64,000 nucleotides of DNA from Micromonospora ureilytica (GCF_015751765.1 NZ_JADOTX010000001.1:3720001-3784000); one strand, 5' to 3'. Positions 37,585-52,078 are shown, numbered from the stretch's first letter. Notes: generated from the letters alone by a model not told the origin. Program-made: numbers and translations.

Positions 37585-38088
37585 ATGCTGCGTGGGCGGG
37601 CGGTGACCCTGCGACCGGCGACGGTCGCGGACGTGGCGGCCCTCGCGGCGATCCGGGCCGACCCGGAGGTACGCCGGTGGTGGCGGGGTGGCGACGACCT
37701 GGCCGATTCCGTGCGCGCCGACCTCGCCGACGACGACCTGCACGTCTACGCCATCGAGCACGACGGCCGGGTGATCGGCGCGATCCAGTGGTACGCCGAG
37801 TCGGACCCGGACTACCGGCACGCCAGCCTGGACGTTTTCCTCGACCCGGCGGAGCGTGGCGCGGGCCTCGGCGGTGACGCCATCCGCACCCTGGCCCGAC
37901 ACCTGATCGACGAGTACGGCCACCACCGCTTCACCATCGACCCGGCCGCGGCCAACAGCGCCGCCATCCGGGCGTACGCGAAGGTTGGTTTTCGCCCGGT
38001 GGGGGTGCTGCGCCGTTACGAGCGGGGCGCGGACGGGCGCTGGCACGACGGCCTGTTGATGGACCTGCTCGCCGACGACCTGGTGTAG
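37585..38088 (+). CDS. GNAT acetyltransferase, AAC(6')-like branch
   Basis: 167 residues. LRGRAVTLRPATVADVAALAAIRADPEVRRWW at the N-terminus, GAIQWYAESDPDYRHASLDVFLDPAERGAGLGGDAIRTL (acetyl-CoA site RGAGLGG) and RFTIDPAAANSAAIRAYAKVGFRPVG match acetyltransferases near AAC(6')-Ib and RimJ/RimL. Aminoglycoside acetylation is possible but cannot be told from protein or small-molecule acetylation by sequence. It starts 4 bp after bsaP, so it is at the end of the biotin transcript. Confidence 0.88.
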   Translation: MLRGRAVTLRPATVADVAALAAIRADPEVRRWWRGGDDLADSVRADLADDDLHVYAIEHDGRVIGAIQWYAESDPDYRHASLDVFLDPAERGAGLGGDAIRTLARHLIDEYGHHRFTIDPAAANSAAIRAYAKVGFRPVGVLRRYERGADGRWHDGLLMDLLADDLV

Positions 38089-38100
38089 AGAGCGGGCGGC

Positions 38101-38628
38101 TCAGCCGTCCCAGCAGAGGTGCCCGTCGGGGAGCTGGCGGGCACCCTCGGCGGGCTGGTGCGAGCTGAGCCGACCGTCCGGCAGGAGGTGCGCCACCGGC
38201 GTCCCGCGACCGAGGGCCGTGACGTCCGCGATCAGCCGGCGGTGACAACGCCACCAGAGACTCTCGCTGCACATCACCGCGGTGGTCCGTCCGGCCGCGT
38301 CGGCCAGCACCCCGGTCAGCGCCACGTCAAACTCAGGTGTGCGGGTGTACGCGGCGTACGCCCGGAACGCGGCGACTCTCCACCAGGTGTCCGGCTCGGG
38401 CTCGCCTGCGGGGATGTGCCGACGTCCACCCAGGTTGGGCTCCCAGCGGTAGTCGATCCCGTACTCGGGGAGCCACCGCTCAAGTTCCTCCCGGTGGACA
38501 TCGGGGTTGGCTCGGCTGGCCGGGTACCGCCGCACGTCCACCAGCAGGTCCACCCCGGCTCTGGTCAGCAGTTCCCCCAGCCGCACCCGGTCGGCCGCGC
38601 CATGCCCGACGGTCAGCAACTCCGCCAC
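38101..38628 (-). CDS. DUF488-family protein
   Basis: 175 residues. LTVGHGAADRVRLGELLTRAGVDLLVDVRRYPASRANPDV at the start, then YRWEPNLGGRRHIPAG and a late MCSESLWWRCHRRLIADV match the DUF488 family (VDxRxxPxSRxxxF, GG...C-x-E..CHR). The conserved Cys and His residues suggest a nucleic-acid or small-molecule enzyme, but no function is established. It stands alone between convergent and tandem neighbours. Confidence 0.9.
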   Translation of the reverse strand: MAELLTVGHGAADRVRLGELLTRAGVDLLVDVRRYPASRANPDVHREELERWLPEYGIDYRWEPNLGGRRHIPAGEPEPDTWWRVAAFRAYAAYTRTPEFDVALTGVLADAAGRTTAVMCSESLWWRCHRRLIADVTALGRGTPVAHLLPDGRLSSHQPAEGARQLPDGHLCWDG

Positions 38629-38699
38629 GAGGTCGGCTTGCCCCGAATCGCGACAGGTTATCCCCGGTCCGTGCCACCAGATCCCGCGTATCCGCTTAC

Positions 38700-38751
38700 A
38701 GATCTTGGACAGTTACCGTCCGCGGCGCGGAACGGCAACTGTCCAAGATCT
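38700..38751. terminator. Long near-perfect hairpin downstream of the cellulase gene
   Basis: AGATCTTGGACAGTT (38700-38714) pairs with AACTGTCCAAGATCT (38737-38751); after one mismatch CCGT (38716-38719) pairs with ACGG (38732-38735). The stem is 20 positions long with a 12-base loop. It lies 15 bp past the cellulase stop on the minus strand. The AT-rich arms are unlike the surroundings. Confidence 0.7.
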
Positions 38752-38765
38752 CGTCGTGGTGCGGG

Positions 38766-42961
<4,196 letters not shown>

Positions 42962-43050
42962 GGTTGGCTCCCTTCCCCGGTAAGAGCCTCACCCCGGCCT
43001 GTTGCCGCCCGGTTGCCCGGTGGTGTCGACCAGGGAACTCCTCGGGCCGC

Positions 43051-43752
43051 TCAGGGGCCGGCGACCACCGGCGGCGCGCCGACGAGATCGAGTCGGTCAC
43101 CGAGGATCACCGCGCAGGCTCGGACGAGCTGGGTGAGCCGGTCGACCTCGGTGCTGTGGAAGTTGGCGGCGCAGAGGGTGTCGCTGTATTCCCGGGCCAC
43201 CACCAGCACCAGGCCCGCCCGGCCGAACGGGGCGATCGCATGGTGGGTGCCGTCGGGCGTGGTCGTCGACCGACCGCGCAGCGGGGTCACCTCCGGCAAC
43301 CGCGGGGGTACGGGGGCACGCCAGCTCGCGTGCCCCACTGTCGCCCCGCCACCCCCGGTCCGCGAGGCCCAGTCGACCGGCACCACTGCCGCGACGGCCC
43401 AGTCGGCGGCCAACAACCCGGGCACCGCGTCGACCAGGGTGGCCAACCCGTCGGCCGGGTTGGCCGCGACCTGGGCCAGCAGCTCCGCGTCCTGGCCGGT
43501 GGTGGTGGGCGCGCCGATCGCCCGCCACACACCGTCCACCCGCACCCCGGGTATCGCCGCGAGGCCGGCCAGCAGCCGCTCCACCCGCGCCGCGCCCGGC
43601 CAGACGACAGTGAAGTCGTCCACCGCGCGCCCGCCGAGCCGTTCGAGGACCACCACCTGGACGATGTCCGCCCCGGAGACGCCCAACGTGCGGGCGACCT
43701 GGCCGAGGGTGCCCGGACGGTCCGGCAGGGTGACCCGAACTCGCAGCAACAT
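43051..43752 (-). CDS. ACT-domain protein with C-terminal sensor-like domain
   Basis: 233 residues from ATG 43752. N-terminal ACT domain (LRVRVTLPDRPGTLGQVARTLGVSGADIVQVVVLERLGGRAVDDF, about 2-75). The C-terminal 140 residues contain AIAPFGRAGLVLVVAREYSDTLCAANFHSTEVDRLTQLVRACAVIL, which resembles the end of a GAF-like domain. There is no enzyme motif. It probably senses an amino acid or other ligand and works with the ACT-GNAT protein encoded next to it. Confidence 0.75.
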   Translation of the reverse strand: MLLRVRVTLPDRPGTLGQVARTLGVSGADIVQVVVLERLGGRAVDDFTVVWPGAARVERLLAGLAAIPGVRVDGVWRAIGAPTTTGQDAELLAQVAANPADGLATLVDAVPGLLAADWAVAAVVPVDWASRTGGGGATVGHASWRAPVPPRLPEVTPLRGRSTTTPDGTHHAIAPFGRAGLVLVVAREYSDTLCAANFHSTEVDRLTQLVRACAVILGDRLDLVGAPPVVAGP

Positions 43753-43902
43753 GTCTGTCCCTCCGCTCGGCGGGCCGGCAAAAGAGCGGCCGGCAGGCTG
43801 CTCACAGCCTGGTAGTTGACCATTTCGTCCCTGTTGCAGTGGCATGTCCCGAGGGGAAATTCTGACCTTGACAACGTGAGCGGGCTGCCATCAACTAGTC
43901 GG

Positions 43903-44988
43903 ATGAGCGATCCGGCCGTTGATGCGCCACGGCCGGAGGCCGTCTCCGCCTCCGTCTCCCCGGCCGGGCTGGCCCTGGACCGTCTCGCCGACTATCTGGC
44001 GGAGCACCGACCCGAGCTGGCCGTCGGGCCGCTGCGGGCCCAGCTGATCGCGGGCGGCAAGTCCAACCTCACCTACCTGTTGCGCCTCGGTGACCGCGAG
44101 GTCGTGCTGCGCCGTCCCCCGCTGGGGCACGTGCTGGCGACCGCGCACGACATGGCACGCGAGTTCCGGGTCATCTCCGCGCTGGCACCGACCGAGGTGC
44201 CGGTCCCGGGGGCGCTGCTGCTCTGCGCCGATCCCGAGGTGATCGGCGCGCCGTTCTACCTGATGGAGCGGATGCCCGGCGAGGTGTTCCGCACCCGCGC
44301 GCAGACCGACCCGTTGGGCGACGAGCGCCGTCGGGCCCTCGCCATGGCGATGATGGACACACTCGCCGCGCTGCACAGCGTCGAGCCGACCACTGTCGGG
44401 CTCGGTGACTTCGGCCGCCCCGAGGGCTACCTCGCCCGGCAGGTGCGCCGCTGGGCCGGGCAGCTCGACCGCTCCCGCAGCCGCCCACTGCCCGGCATCG
44501 ACGAGCTGCGCGACCTGCTCGCGGCCACCGCCCCGGAGGGCGCGAACGCCGGCCGGATCGTGCACGGCGACTACCGACTGGACAACCTCCTCGCCTCGGC
44601 CGACCCGGTCGTCGTGCACGCGGTGCTCGACTGGGAGATGGCCACCCTCGGCGACCCTCTCGCCGACCTGGGGCTGCTACTGACCTACTGGGACGTGCTG
44701 GGCGACAGCGACACCGCCGCAGGCAACCCCGTCGCCGACGGGCTCGGCCCGCGCGCCGGCTTCCCCACCGGCGGCGAGCTGATCGACAGGTACGCCGGGC
44801 GTGCCGACGTGGACGTCGGGCCGCTGCACTGGCACGTCGCGCTGGGCTGTTTCAAGCTCGCGGTCATCTGCGAGGGCATTCACTACCGTCACACGCTCGG
44901 GCAGACGCTCGGCGAGGGCTTCGACCGGATCGGCGAGATGGTGGCACCGCTGGTCGCGCACGGGCTGACCGCCGCCAGGGAGCGGTGA
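43903..44988 (+). CDS. Phosphotransferase (APH/ACAD10-11 kinase-like)
   Basis: 361 residues. Nucleotide loop [24 protein letters not shown], catalytic loop [13 protein letters not shown] (HGDxxxxN) and metal loop [17 protein letters not shown] are the motifs of the aminoglycoside phosphotransferase fold in the version fused to acyl-CoA dehydrogenase in ACAD10/11. The start is ATG 43903; an in-frame GTG lies at 43876. It is translationally coupled to the acyl-CoA dehydrogenase gene (TGATG). It probably phosphorylates a hydroxyacyl-CoA rather than an antibiotic. Confidence 0.88.
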   Translation: MSDPAVDAPRPEAVSASVSPAGLALDRLADYLAEHRPELAVGPLRAQLIAGGKSNLTYLLRLGDREVVLRRPPLGHVLATAHDMAREFRVISALAPTEVPVPGALLLCADPEVIGAPFYLMERMPGEVFRTRAQTDPLGDERRRALAMAMMDTLAALHSVEPTTVGLGDFGRPEGYLARQVRRWAGQLDRSRSRPLPGIDELRDLLAATAPEGANAGRIVHGDYRLDNLLASADPVVVHAVLDWEMATLGDPLADLGLLLTYWDVLGDSDTAAGNPVADGLGPRAGFPTGGELIDRYAGRADVDVGPLHWHVALGCFKLAVICEGIHYRHTLGQTLGEGFDRIGEMVAPLVAHGLTAARER

Positions 44989-46199
44989 TGGACTTCTCAT
45001 TCGACAGCCGGACCGAGGAGCTGCGCGACGAGCTGACCCGGTTCCTGACCGAGCACGTCTACCCGGCCGAGGCCGTGCACGCCGAGCAGGTGGCCACCGG
45101 GGACCCGTGGTCGCGTACCCCGGTGTTGGCCGAACTGAAGGCGGAGGCCCGCAAGCGTGGCCTGTGGAACCTCTTCCTGCCCGACCCGCGCTACGGCGCC
45201 GGCCTGACCAACCTCCAGTACGCTCCCCTGGCCGAGCTGACCGGGCGCAGCCCGCATCTCGCACCGGAGGCGGTCAACTGCGCGGCACCGGACACCGGCA
45301 ACATGGAGTTGCTGGCCGAGTTCGGCTCGGAGGCGCAGCGGCAGCGCTGGCTGATGCCGCTGCTGGAGGGTGAGATCCGTTCGGCGTTCTGCATGACCGA
45401 GCCGGACGTCGCGTCCTCCGACGCCACGAACATCGCCACCCGGATCACCCGCGACGGCGACGAGTACGTGATCAACGGACGGAAGTGGTGGTCGTCCGGG
45501 GCCATGGACCCGCGCTGCGAGATCTTCATCGTGATGGGCAAGACCGACCCCACCGCCGACCGGCACCGCCAGCAGAGCATGGTGCTGGTCCCCCGGGACA
45601 CCCCCGGGGTGACAGTGCGCCGGGGGATGACCGTCTTCGGCTACACCGACGGTTCGCACGGCGGGCACGCCGAGATCGACTTCACCGACGTCCGGGTGCC
45701 CGCGGAGAACCTGATCGGCGCCGAGGGCACCGGCTTCGCCATCGCCCAGGCCCGGCTGGGTCCGGGCCGGATCCACCACTGCATGCGATTAGTCGGAATG
45801 GCTGAGCGGGCATTGGAGCTGCTCTGCAAGCGGGCGCTGGGGCGGATCGCCTTCGGCCGACCGTTGGCCGAGCAGGGCGTGGTCCGGGAGTGGATCGCCG
45901 AGTCCCGGGTCCGCATCGAGCAGGCCCGGCTGCTGGTGCTCAAGACGGCCTGGCTGATGGACACCGTCGGCAACAAGGGCGCGCACACCGAGATCCAAGC
46001 CATCAAGATCGGCACGCCGGCGATGGCGGAGTGGGTGATCGACAAGGCCATCCAGGGGTACGGCGGCGCCGGCGTCAGCCAGGACACCCCACTGGCCGCC
46101 CTCTGGGCGCAGACCCGCACCCTGCGCCTCGCCGACGGCCCCGACGAGGTCCACCGCAACTCCCTGGCCAAGCGCGAACTCCGCCGCTGGACCCCCTGA
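44988..46199 (+). CDS. Acyl-CoA dehydrogenase (ACAD11-like)
   Basis: 403 residues. [14 protein letters not shown] (FAD-binding), [41 protein letters not shown] and [25 protein letters not shown] place it in the FadE/ACAD10-11 group. At the place where MCAD has its catalytic Glu in YEGTxxI, it has [10 protein letters not shown], as in ACAD11-type enzymes. Together with the kinase it may remove a phosphate from a phosphorylated 4-hydroxyacyl-CoA. ATG 44988 overlaps the upstream stop. It ends 14 bp before the convergent cebR stop. Confidence 0.92.
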   Translation: MDFSFDSRTEELRDELTRFLTEHVYPAEAVHAEQVATGDPWSRTPVLAELKAEARKRGLWNLFLPDPRYGAGLTNLQYAPLAELTGRSPHLAPEAVNCAAPDTGNMELLAEFGSEAQRQRWLMPLLEGEIRSAFCMTEPDVASSDATNIATRITRDGDEYVINGRKWWSSGAMDPRCEIFIVMGKTDPTADRHRQQSMVLVPRDTPGVTVRRGMTVFGYTDGSHGGHAEIDFTDVRVPAENLIGAEGTGFAIAQARLGPGRIHHCMRLVGMAERALELLCKRALGRIAFGRPLAEQGVVREWIAESRVRIEQARLLVLKTAWLMDTVGNKGAHTEIQAIKIGTPAMAEWVIDKAIQGYGGAGVSQDTPLAALWAQTRTLRLADGPDEVHRNSLAKRELRRWTP

Positions 46200-46213
46200 C
46201 CACGGGGGGTGGA

Positions 46214-47260
46214 TTAGGCGGAGGCTCGGTGGACCAGTTGGGTGTCCAGGAGGATGTGGGAGGCGGGTAGCTCCTCGCCACGGATCCGGGCCACCAGCAG
46301 GCGGGCCATCTGCCGGCCCATCTCCTCCACCGGCTGGAAGACAGTGGTCAGCGGCGGCTCCGCCCGCAGGGCGATCGTGGCGTCGTCGAAGCCGATCACC
46401 GCGACGTCCTGCGGCACGCGCCGGCCGGCCTCGCGCAGGGTACGCAGCGCACCGAACGCCATGAGGTCGGAGGCGACGAAGACCGCGTCCAGGTCCGGGC
46501 AGGCGTCCAGCAGCCGACCCATGGCGGCCGCACCGCTGCCCTCGCTGAAGTCGCCGTACGCGATCAGGTCGGGGTTGACGCCGGCCCCGGTGGCCTTGAC
46601 CGCCTCGGTGTAGCCGGTCAACCGGGCCAGGCCCACGCCCATGTCCTGCGTACCGGCGATGGTGGCGATCCGTCGCCGCCCCTGCCTCGCCAGGTACTCC
46701 ACCGCCTGCCGAGCCCCGCCAACGTTGTCCACGTCGACAAACCAGGCCGGTTGGGCGCCCGGTTGCAGCATTCGGGCGGGCCGACCGCCGAGCACGGCGG
46801 GCAGGCCGCGCTCCTCCAGCAGCGTCGGCAGCGGGTCGGAGTCGTGCAACGACAGCAGGAGTACGCCGTCGACGTGCTGGTTGGTGAGGTGGTGCTCGAC
46901 CCGCTCCCGTTCCACGGGCGACTGTGCCATGGCCAGCCAGAGCTGCATCGGCGTCTCCAGCAGCCCCGAGCTGATCCCCCGTACGATCGCGGCGAAGAAC
47001 GGCTCGGTGAAGACCCGCTCGCCGGATTCGGACACCACGAGCGCGACGGAGTCGGTGCGCTGGGTGACGAGCGCACGGGCGGCCCGGTTCGGCACGTACC
47101 CCAGCTCCGCGATGGCCTGTTGGACCGCGGCCCGGGCCTCCGGGCTGACCTGGGGCGAGCCGTTGACCACGCGGGAGACCGTGCCCCGACCGACGCCGGC
47201 ACGCGCCGCGACCGCGTCGAGGGTCGGGCGCCCGAGCGACCGGGTGCGCTGCGTTGTCAT
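46214..47260 (-). CDS. cebR: LacI-family repressor CebR
   Basis: 348 residues. LacI helix-turn-helix TLDAVAARAGVGRGTVSRVVNGSPQVSPEARAAV (about 13-46), hinge LGYVPNRAARALVTQRT, then a periplasmic-binding-type sugar domain with WFVDVDNVGGARQAVEYL and VAVIGFDDATIALRAEPPLTTV. Position next to bglC and cebGFE and the presence of TGGGAGCGCTCCCA-type boxes identify it as CebR, the cellobiose-responsive repressor. It lies downstream of bglC on the same strand with an 82-bp gap. Confidence 0.92.
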   Translation of the reverse strand: MTTQRTRSLGRPTLDAVAARAGVGRGTVSRVVNGSPQVSPEARAAVQQAIAELGYVPNRAARALVTQRTDSVALVVSESGERVFTEPFFAAIVRGISSGLLETPMQLWLAMAQSPVERERVEHHLTNQHVDGVLLLSLHDSDPLPTLLEERGLPAVLGGRPARMLQPGAQPAWFVDVDNVGGARQAVEYLARQGRRRIATIAGTQDMGVGLARLTGYTEAVKATGAGVNPDLIAYGDFSEGSGAAAMGRLLDACPDLDAVFVASDLMAFGALRTLREAGRRVPQDVAVIGFDDATIALRAEPPLTTVFQPVEEMGRQMARLLVARIRGEELPASHILLDTQLVHRASA

Positions 47261-47342
47261 CGTCTGCTCCTCCGACGGCGGGCGGACCCGGCGCCACCTG
47301 CGGGAGGTGGACGCCGGGGCCGTCCTGATGGCTGGCCCGAGC

Positions 47343-48764
47343 CTATTGTGCGGCCAGACCGTTGCGCCGGATCACCGAGGCGTACCACTTGGCGCTGGAC
47401 TTGGGGGTGCGGACCTGGCTGTCATAGTCGACGTGGATCATGCCGAACCGCTTGGTGTAGCCCCAGGCCCACTCGAAATTATCCATCAACGACCAGGCAA
47501 AGTATCCCCGCAGGGGCACTCCCGCGTCGATCGCCTCGTGGGCGGCTCGCAGGTGGGCGTCGAAGTAGGCCAGCCGGTCGACGTCGTCGACCTGCCCGTC
47601 GACCAGCGAGTCGACGAACGCGGAACCGTTTTCGGTGACGTACAGGGGCAGATCGGTGTACTCGTGCACCCGGCGCAGCGTCTCGGTCAGACCCGGGGCG
47701 TCGATCTCCCAGCCCATGTCGGTGACCGGGACGCCACGGGTGACGAACCGGACGTCCTCGCTGCCCGGCCAGCACGACGGGGCCGGGTCGGCCTCGACGC
47801 CCTCGACCGGTGCGGCGACCACGTGCCGGCTGTAGTAGTTGACCCCAACCAGGTCCAGCGGCGTGGAGATGATCGCCAGGTCGCCGTCCCGTACGTGGTC
47901 GAAGTCGGTCACCGTGCTGAGGTCGGCCACCAGGTCCTCCGGGTACGACCCGCGCAGCAGCGGGTCCAGGAAGAACCGGTTGGCCAACCCGTCGATCCGC
48001 CGGGCGGCGTCGGAGTCGGCGGGGGTGTCGCTGGCCGGGTCGACCGGGTAGAGGTTGACGGTCACGCCCACCTCGGCGGTCGGCCGGACGGCCCGCAGTG
48101 CCTGCACGGCCAGGCCGTGACCGAGCATCAGGTGGTGTCCGGCGCGCACCGAGTCCGCTCCGTTGGTGCGGCCGGGGGCGTGTACGCCGGAGCCGTAGCC
48201 GAGGAACGCGGAGCACCACGGCTCGTTCAGCGTGGTCCAGTAGCGCACCCGGTCACCGAGCGCGTCGGCCACCAGGGTCGTGTAGTCGGCGAAGCGGGCC
48301 GCGGTGTCCCGGGCCGGCCAGCCACCGGCGTCTTCCAACGGCTGCGGCAGATCCCAGTGGTAGAGGGTCAGCCACGGCTCGATGCCGTTGGCCAGCAACT
48401 CGTCGACAAGTCGCCGGTAGAAATCCAGACCCTGCGGGTTGGCCGCGCCCGTGCCGCCGGGCTGCACCCGGGACCAGGAGACCGAGAAACGGTACGACTT
48501 CAGGCCCAACTCGGCCATCAGCGCGACGTCGTCGCCGAGACGGTGGTAGTGGTCGCAGGCCACGTCCCCGGTGTGCCCGAGGAGGACTCGACCATCGGTG
48601 TGGCTGAAGGTGTCCCAGATCGACGGGGTACGGCCGTCCACGGCCGCCGCCCCCTCGATCTGGTACGCCGCCGTCGCGGCCCCCCAGAGGAATCCGGGTG
48701 GAAAGGTCAGCCCGGGGCGCTCGTCGAGGACGTCGACGGCGGGTGGGCTGGCGGGGTTGCTCAC
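47343..48764 (-). CDS. bglC: GH1 beta-glucosidase (cellobiose hydrolysis)
   Basis: 473 residues. GH1 signature [19 protein letters not shown] near the start, acid/base Glu181 in TLNEPW, nucleophile Glu379 in YVTENGSAF, and [18 protein letters not shown] near the end. It lacks a signal peptide, so it hydrolyses imported cellobiose or cello-oligomers to glucose in the cytosol. GTG 48764 overlaps the cebG stop (GTGA), placing it in the cebEFG-bglC operon. Confidence 0.95.
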   Translation of the reverse strand: MSNPASPPAVDVLDERPGLTFPPGFLWGAATAAYQIEGAAAVDGRTPSIWDTFSHTDGRVLLGHTGDVACDHYHRLGDDVALMAELGLKSYRFSVSWSRVQPGGTGAANPQGLDFYRRLVDELLANGIEPWLTLYHWDLPQPLEDAGGWPARDTAARFADYTTLVADALGDRVRYWTTLNEPWCSAFLGYGSGVHAPGRTNGADSVRAGHHLMLGHGLAVQALRAVRPTAEVGVTVNLYPVDPASDTPADSDAARRIDGLANRFFLDPLLRGSYPEDLVADLSTVTDFDHVRDGDLAIISTPLDLVGVNYYSRHVVAAPVEGVEADPAPSCWPGSEDVRFVTRGVPVTDMGWEIDAPGLTETLRRVHEYTDLPLYVTENGSAFVDSLVDGQVDDVDRLAYFDAHLRAAHEAIDAGVPLRGYFAWSLMDNFEWAWGYTKRFGMIHVDYDSQVRTPKSSAKWYASVIRRNGLAAQ

Positions 48765-49603
48765 GACTTGACGGCACCTTCCATGATCCCGCCGATGATC
48801 TGGCGGCCGAACACGAGAAAGACGATTACCAGGGGGATGGTGCCGATCGCCGTGGCGGCGAACACCTGGGAGTAGTCGGTGTAGTAGGCGTACGAGAGGA
48901 AGGAGAGCGAGACCTGCAGGGTCGGGTTCTCCGGGGAGAGGATGGCGTACGGCCAGAGGAACGAGTTCCAGGTCTCCATGAAGGTCAGCAGACCGAGAAC
49001 CCCGGCGGCGGGGCGCAGTGCGGGCAGCACGATGCTCCAGTAGATCCGGAACGTGCTCGCGCCGTCGACGCGGCCCGCCTCGATCAGCTCGTCGGAGATC
49101 GCCTGGCTGGCGTACTGCCGCATCATGAACACGCCGAAGGCGCTGACCAGGAACGGCACGGTGACCGCGTAGAGGGTGTCGTACCACCCCAGGTCCTGCA
49201 TCATGCCCCAGAGCGGGATGAGGCCCATCTGGGTCGGGATCATCATGGTGACGATGATCGCCAACAGGAGGGCGTTGCTCCCCCGGAACTTCAGCTTGGC
49301 GAAGGCGAACCCGGCCAGCGAACCGGTGAGCACCACCGACAGGGTCACCACCGAGGAGACGATGATCGAGTTCATCATGCCTTTGAGGAAGTTGGCGGCG
49401 TCGTTGTCGAGCACCCGCCCGAAGTTGTCACCGAACGCTCCGCCGGGGGTCAGCGGCGGGGGCACGTCGTTGATGTTGTCCAGGCTGCGACTGGCGATCA
49501 CCAACATGTAGTAGAACGGGTAGATCGACAGCAGCGCCGCCAGGACGAGCGCCAGGTAGGTCAACGGGCTGGTGCGCCACAGGCGCTGGGAAGCCGAGAT
49601 CAT
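48761..49603 (-). CDS. cebG: Cellobiose ABC transporter permease CebG
   Basis: 280 residues, six transmembrane segments. The cytoplasmic EAA loop reads [25 protein letters not shown] (EAxxxDGA...I.LP), as in the MalG branch of carbohydrate permeases. ATG 49603 has AGGAG 6 bases upstream. It forms the membrane channel with CebF; the ATPase (MsiK type) is not encoded here, as in other actinobacterial ceb operons. Confidence 0.92.
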   Translation of the reverse strand: MISASQRLWRTSPLTYLALVLAALLSIYPFYYMLVIASRSLDNINDVPPPLTPGGAFGDNFGRVLDNDAANFLKGMMNSIIVSSVVTLSVVLTGSLAGFAFAKLKFRGSNALLLAIIVTMMIPTQMGLIPLWGMMQDLGWYDTLYAVTVPFLVSAFGVFMMRQYASQAISDELIEAGRVDGASTFRIYWSIVLPALRPAAGVLGLLTFMETWNSFLWPYAILSPENPTLQVSLSFLSYAYYTDYSQVFAATAIGTIPLVIVFLVFGRQIIGGIMEGAVKS

Positions 49604-49613
49604 CGATCTCTCC

Positions 49614-50585
49614 TCACTTTGCCGTGCGGCGGACGAGTAGGAAGTTGAACAGCGACACCACGACGATGATCATGAAGATCGCCCAGGCGACCGCGGCTCC
49701 ATAGCCGGCGGTGTTCAGGTTCACGATGCCCATCTCGTACATGTACATGGCCAGCGTCTGGAACTCCCGCTGGTTGCCGCCGATGATGTTGCCGTTGCCG
49801 AAGAGCAGGGGCTCGGTGAAGAGCTGCATGCCACCGATCGTGGACAGGATGACCACGAAGATGAAGGTGGGCTTGAGCATGGGCAGGGTGATCTGCCAGA
49901 ACTGTCGCCACGGGCCGGCGCCATCGATCTCTGCGGCCTCGTAGAGGTCCTTCGGGATCGCCTGCATGCCGGCGAGCAGGATCAGGGTGTTGTACCCGGT
50001 CCACCGCCAGTTGACCATGGTAGAGATGGCCGTCCAGGAACTCCACCGGTGCCCGTCCCAGTCGACCGGGTCGACACCGACGAAGCTGAGCAGCCAGTTG
50101 AAGAGGCCGAACTCCCGCTGGAACAGCATGCCGAAGACGATCGCGACCGCCGCCACCGAGACCACGTTCGGAACGAAGATGGCCATCCGGAAGAAGGTCT
50201 TGGCGCGCAGGAACGTCCGGTTGAGCAGGTTCGCCAGGAAGAGCGCCAGCAGCAGCTGCGGGATGGTCGACAGGGCGAACATGCCGAACGTGTTGACCAG
50301 CGCGTTCCAGAAGTACTCGTCGGAGAACAGCCGGGTGTAGTTGTCGAAGCCGATGAACGAGTGCTCGCCGATCATGTCCCAGTCGTGCAGCGACATCCAG
50401 GCGGTACGCAGCATCGGGTACAGCCCGAATACGCCGAAGATCAGGAAGAACGGGGCGATGTAGAGGTACGGCGAGTACTTGACATCGAGGCGGTTGAGTA
50501 ACCTTCCCCGTCGACGTCGGCGAGAGACGTCGGGAGAAGGCGGTGCTGCTGGCGACGGCCGTGCCGTCGTGGCCGACAGGCTCAT
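49614..50585 (-). CDS. cebF: Cellobiose ABC transporter permease CebF
   Basis: 323 residues. Cytoplasmic N-terminal Ser/Pro/Arg-rich stretch of about 35 residues, six helices, and EAA loop YEAAEIDGAGPWRQFWQITLPMLKPT, as in MalF-branch permeases. It is followed by cebG after 10 bp. It works with CebE (binding protein) and CebG. Confidence 0.92.
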   Translation of the reverse strand: MSLSATTARPSPAAPPSPDVSRRRRRGRLLNRLDVKYSPYLYIAPFFLIFGVFGLYPMLRTAWMSLHDWDMIGEHSFIGFDNYTRLFSDEYFWNALVNTFGMFALSTIPQLLLALFLANLLNRTFLRAKTFFRMAIFVPNVVSVAAVAIVFGMLFQREFGLFNWLLSFVGVDPVDWDGHRWSSWTAISTMVNWRWTGYNTLILLAGMQAIPKDLYEAAEIDGAGPWRQFWQITLPMLKPTFIFVVILSTIGGMQLFTEPLLFGNGNIIGGNQREFQTLAMYMYEMGIVNLNTAGYGAAVAWAIFMIIVVVSLFNFLLVRRTAK

Positions 50586-50694
50586 GCGAATTTCCTTTTC
50601 CGGCGAGGCCCGGGGGCCCTCGCGCAGGGCACTACGCGGAGGGGACCGACCGGTGGCGTCCGGGAAACCCCGAACGCCACCGGCAGAGGATCAC

Positions 50695-51981
50695 TCAGAA
50701 GGCACCCTGAGTCTTTGCGTCCTTCGTGAACTGCTCCCAGGCCTTCGCCTTGTCGGCCTGCCCGTTCTCGAACGCCCGCAGGGCCGGCTCGAGCGCGTTC
50801 TCCTTGACCGCCTGGTGCTTCGGGCCCAGGTAGGTCGGCTGGATCTTGGCGACGCTCTCCCCGAAGATCTTGCCGGTCGGCGCGTTGCTGAAGTACTCGT
50901 TGGTGTAGCTGATGAACGCGTCGTTCTTCAGCGCCTCCAGGTTCGTGGGCAGCGGGCCCTTGAGCTTGAATGCCTCGACCTGGCTCTTCGCGTTGGTCAG
51001 GTACTCGGCGAGCTTCGCCGCCTCATTCGGGTACTTGCTCTGCGCCGGAACCGCGAGCCACGAGCCGCCCCAGTTACCGCCGCCGCCCGGCACTGACGCG
51101 ACATCCCACTTGCCCTTGTTGGCCGGACCGGAGTTGTCCGACACGATGCCGAGCATCCAGGACGGGCAGAAGGTCGCCGCGAAGGTGCCCTGCTTGAAGC
51201 CACCCGACCACTCCGGCGACCAGGTGGACGCCTTGGCGGAGATGTCCGCCATCGAGGTGGCGGTGTCCCAGGCGTTCTTCACCGCGGGGCTGGTGTCCGC
51301 GATGATGTTGTCTTCCTTGTCGTAGAACAGGTCACCGCCACCCTGGAACATCACGCCGTTGGAGACGGCGGTGATCGAGTCGATGAACGCCTTGCCGCTG
51401 GCCTGCTTGTACTTCAGACCGGCGTCGTGGAAGCCCTTCCAGTCCGGCCAGAGCGCCGACACCTGGTCGCGCTCGGTGGGCAGGCCGGCCGCCTGGAACA
51501 GGTCCTTGCGGTAGCAGACGGCGAGGCTGCCGACGTCGGTCGGGAGGCCGATCAGCCGACCGTCCTGCGCCTTGCCCAGCTCCCACTTCCAGGGCAGGTA
51601 CTCCTTGGAGTGGTCGGCGACCAGCGGGGTGAGGTCGGCCCAGTTGCGCGCGTTGGGCTTGAACTCGTTGAGGATGCCCTCTTCCAGGGCGGTGACGTCC
51701 GCCGCGCCCTTGCCGGTGGCCAGGTAACGGACCAGCTTCGGCCGGTACTCACCGAGCTGCGCGGTCTTGCGCAGCTCGACCTTGATGCCGGTGTCCTTCT
51801 CGTACTGCTTGACGAGCTCGTCGTAGCCCATCTCGCCGAAGGTGTCGACGACCAGCTTGGCTGGCTTCTCGCCGGCCGCCGGCTTGTCGTCGTCGTTGCC
51901 GCAGGCTGCGAGACCGCCGATAGCGGTGATCGCGGCCAGGGCAGCGGCCGCCAGGCGGGTACGCCGCGTGGTGACACTCAT
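50695..51981 (-). CDS. cebE: Cellobiose-binding lipoprotein CebE
   Basis: 428 residues from ATG 51981 (the open frame extends upstream, but AGAGGGG and the signal peptide support this start). Lipoprotein signal RLAAAALAAITAIGGLAAC with lipobox LAAC, then a family 1 solute-binding protein with DVTALEEGILNEF and WLAVPAQSKYPNEAAKLAEYL. It captures cellobiose/cello-oligosaccharides outside the membrane and delivers them to CebFG. It is the first gene of the minus-strand operon; two CebR-like boxes lie 98 and 151 bp upstream. Confidence 0.92.
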   Translation of the reverse strand: MSVTTRRTRLAAAALAAITAIGGLAACGNDDDKPAAGEKPAKLVVDTFGEMGYDELVKQYEKDTGIKVELRKTAQLGEYRPKLVRYLATGKGAADVTALEEGILNEFKPNARNWADLTPLVADHSKEYLPWKWELGKAQDGRLIGLPTDVGSLAVCYRKDLFQAAGLPTERDQVSALWPDWKGFHDAGLKYKQASGKAFIDSITAVSNGVMFQGGGDLFYDKEDNIIADTSPAVKNAWDTATSMADISAKASTWSPEWSGGFKQGTFAATFCPSWMLGIVSDNSGPANKGKWDVASVPGGGGNWGGSWLAVPAQSKYPNEAAKLAEYLTNAKSQVEAFKLKGPLPTNLEALKNDAFISYTNEYFSNAPTGKIFGESVAKIQPTYLGPKHQAVKENALEPALRAFENGQADKAKAWEQFTKDAKTQGAF

Positions 51982-52078
51982 TCGCTGACCCCTCTTTCCG
52001 GTGGTGAGGCTGGATGTGTGTGGTGGGGGGGTGCTCATCGCGCCAGGCCGGGGATGCGTCAGTGATCCGTGCCACCCT

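Noticed and set aside
37585..38088. Antibiotic-resistance gene AAC(6')
   Set aside because: Only general GNAT similarity to the AAC(6') branch is visible; no resistance-specific context, so the name was not used as a firm call.
43868..43896. TTGACA promoter in front of the phosphotransferase gene
   Set aside because: TTGACA at 43868-43873 is perfect, but no acceptable -10 lies 16-18 bp downstream, and an in-frame GTG lies within it.
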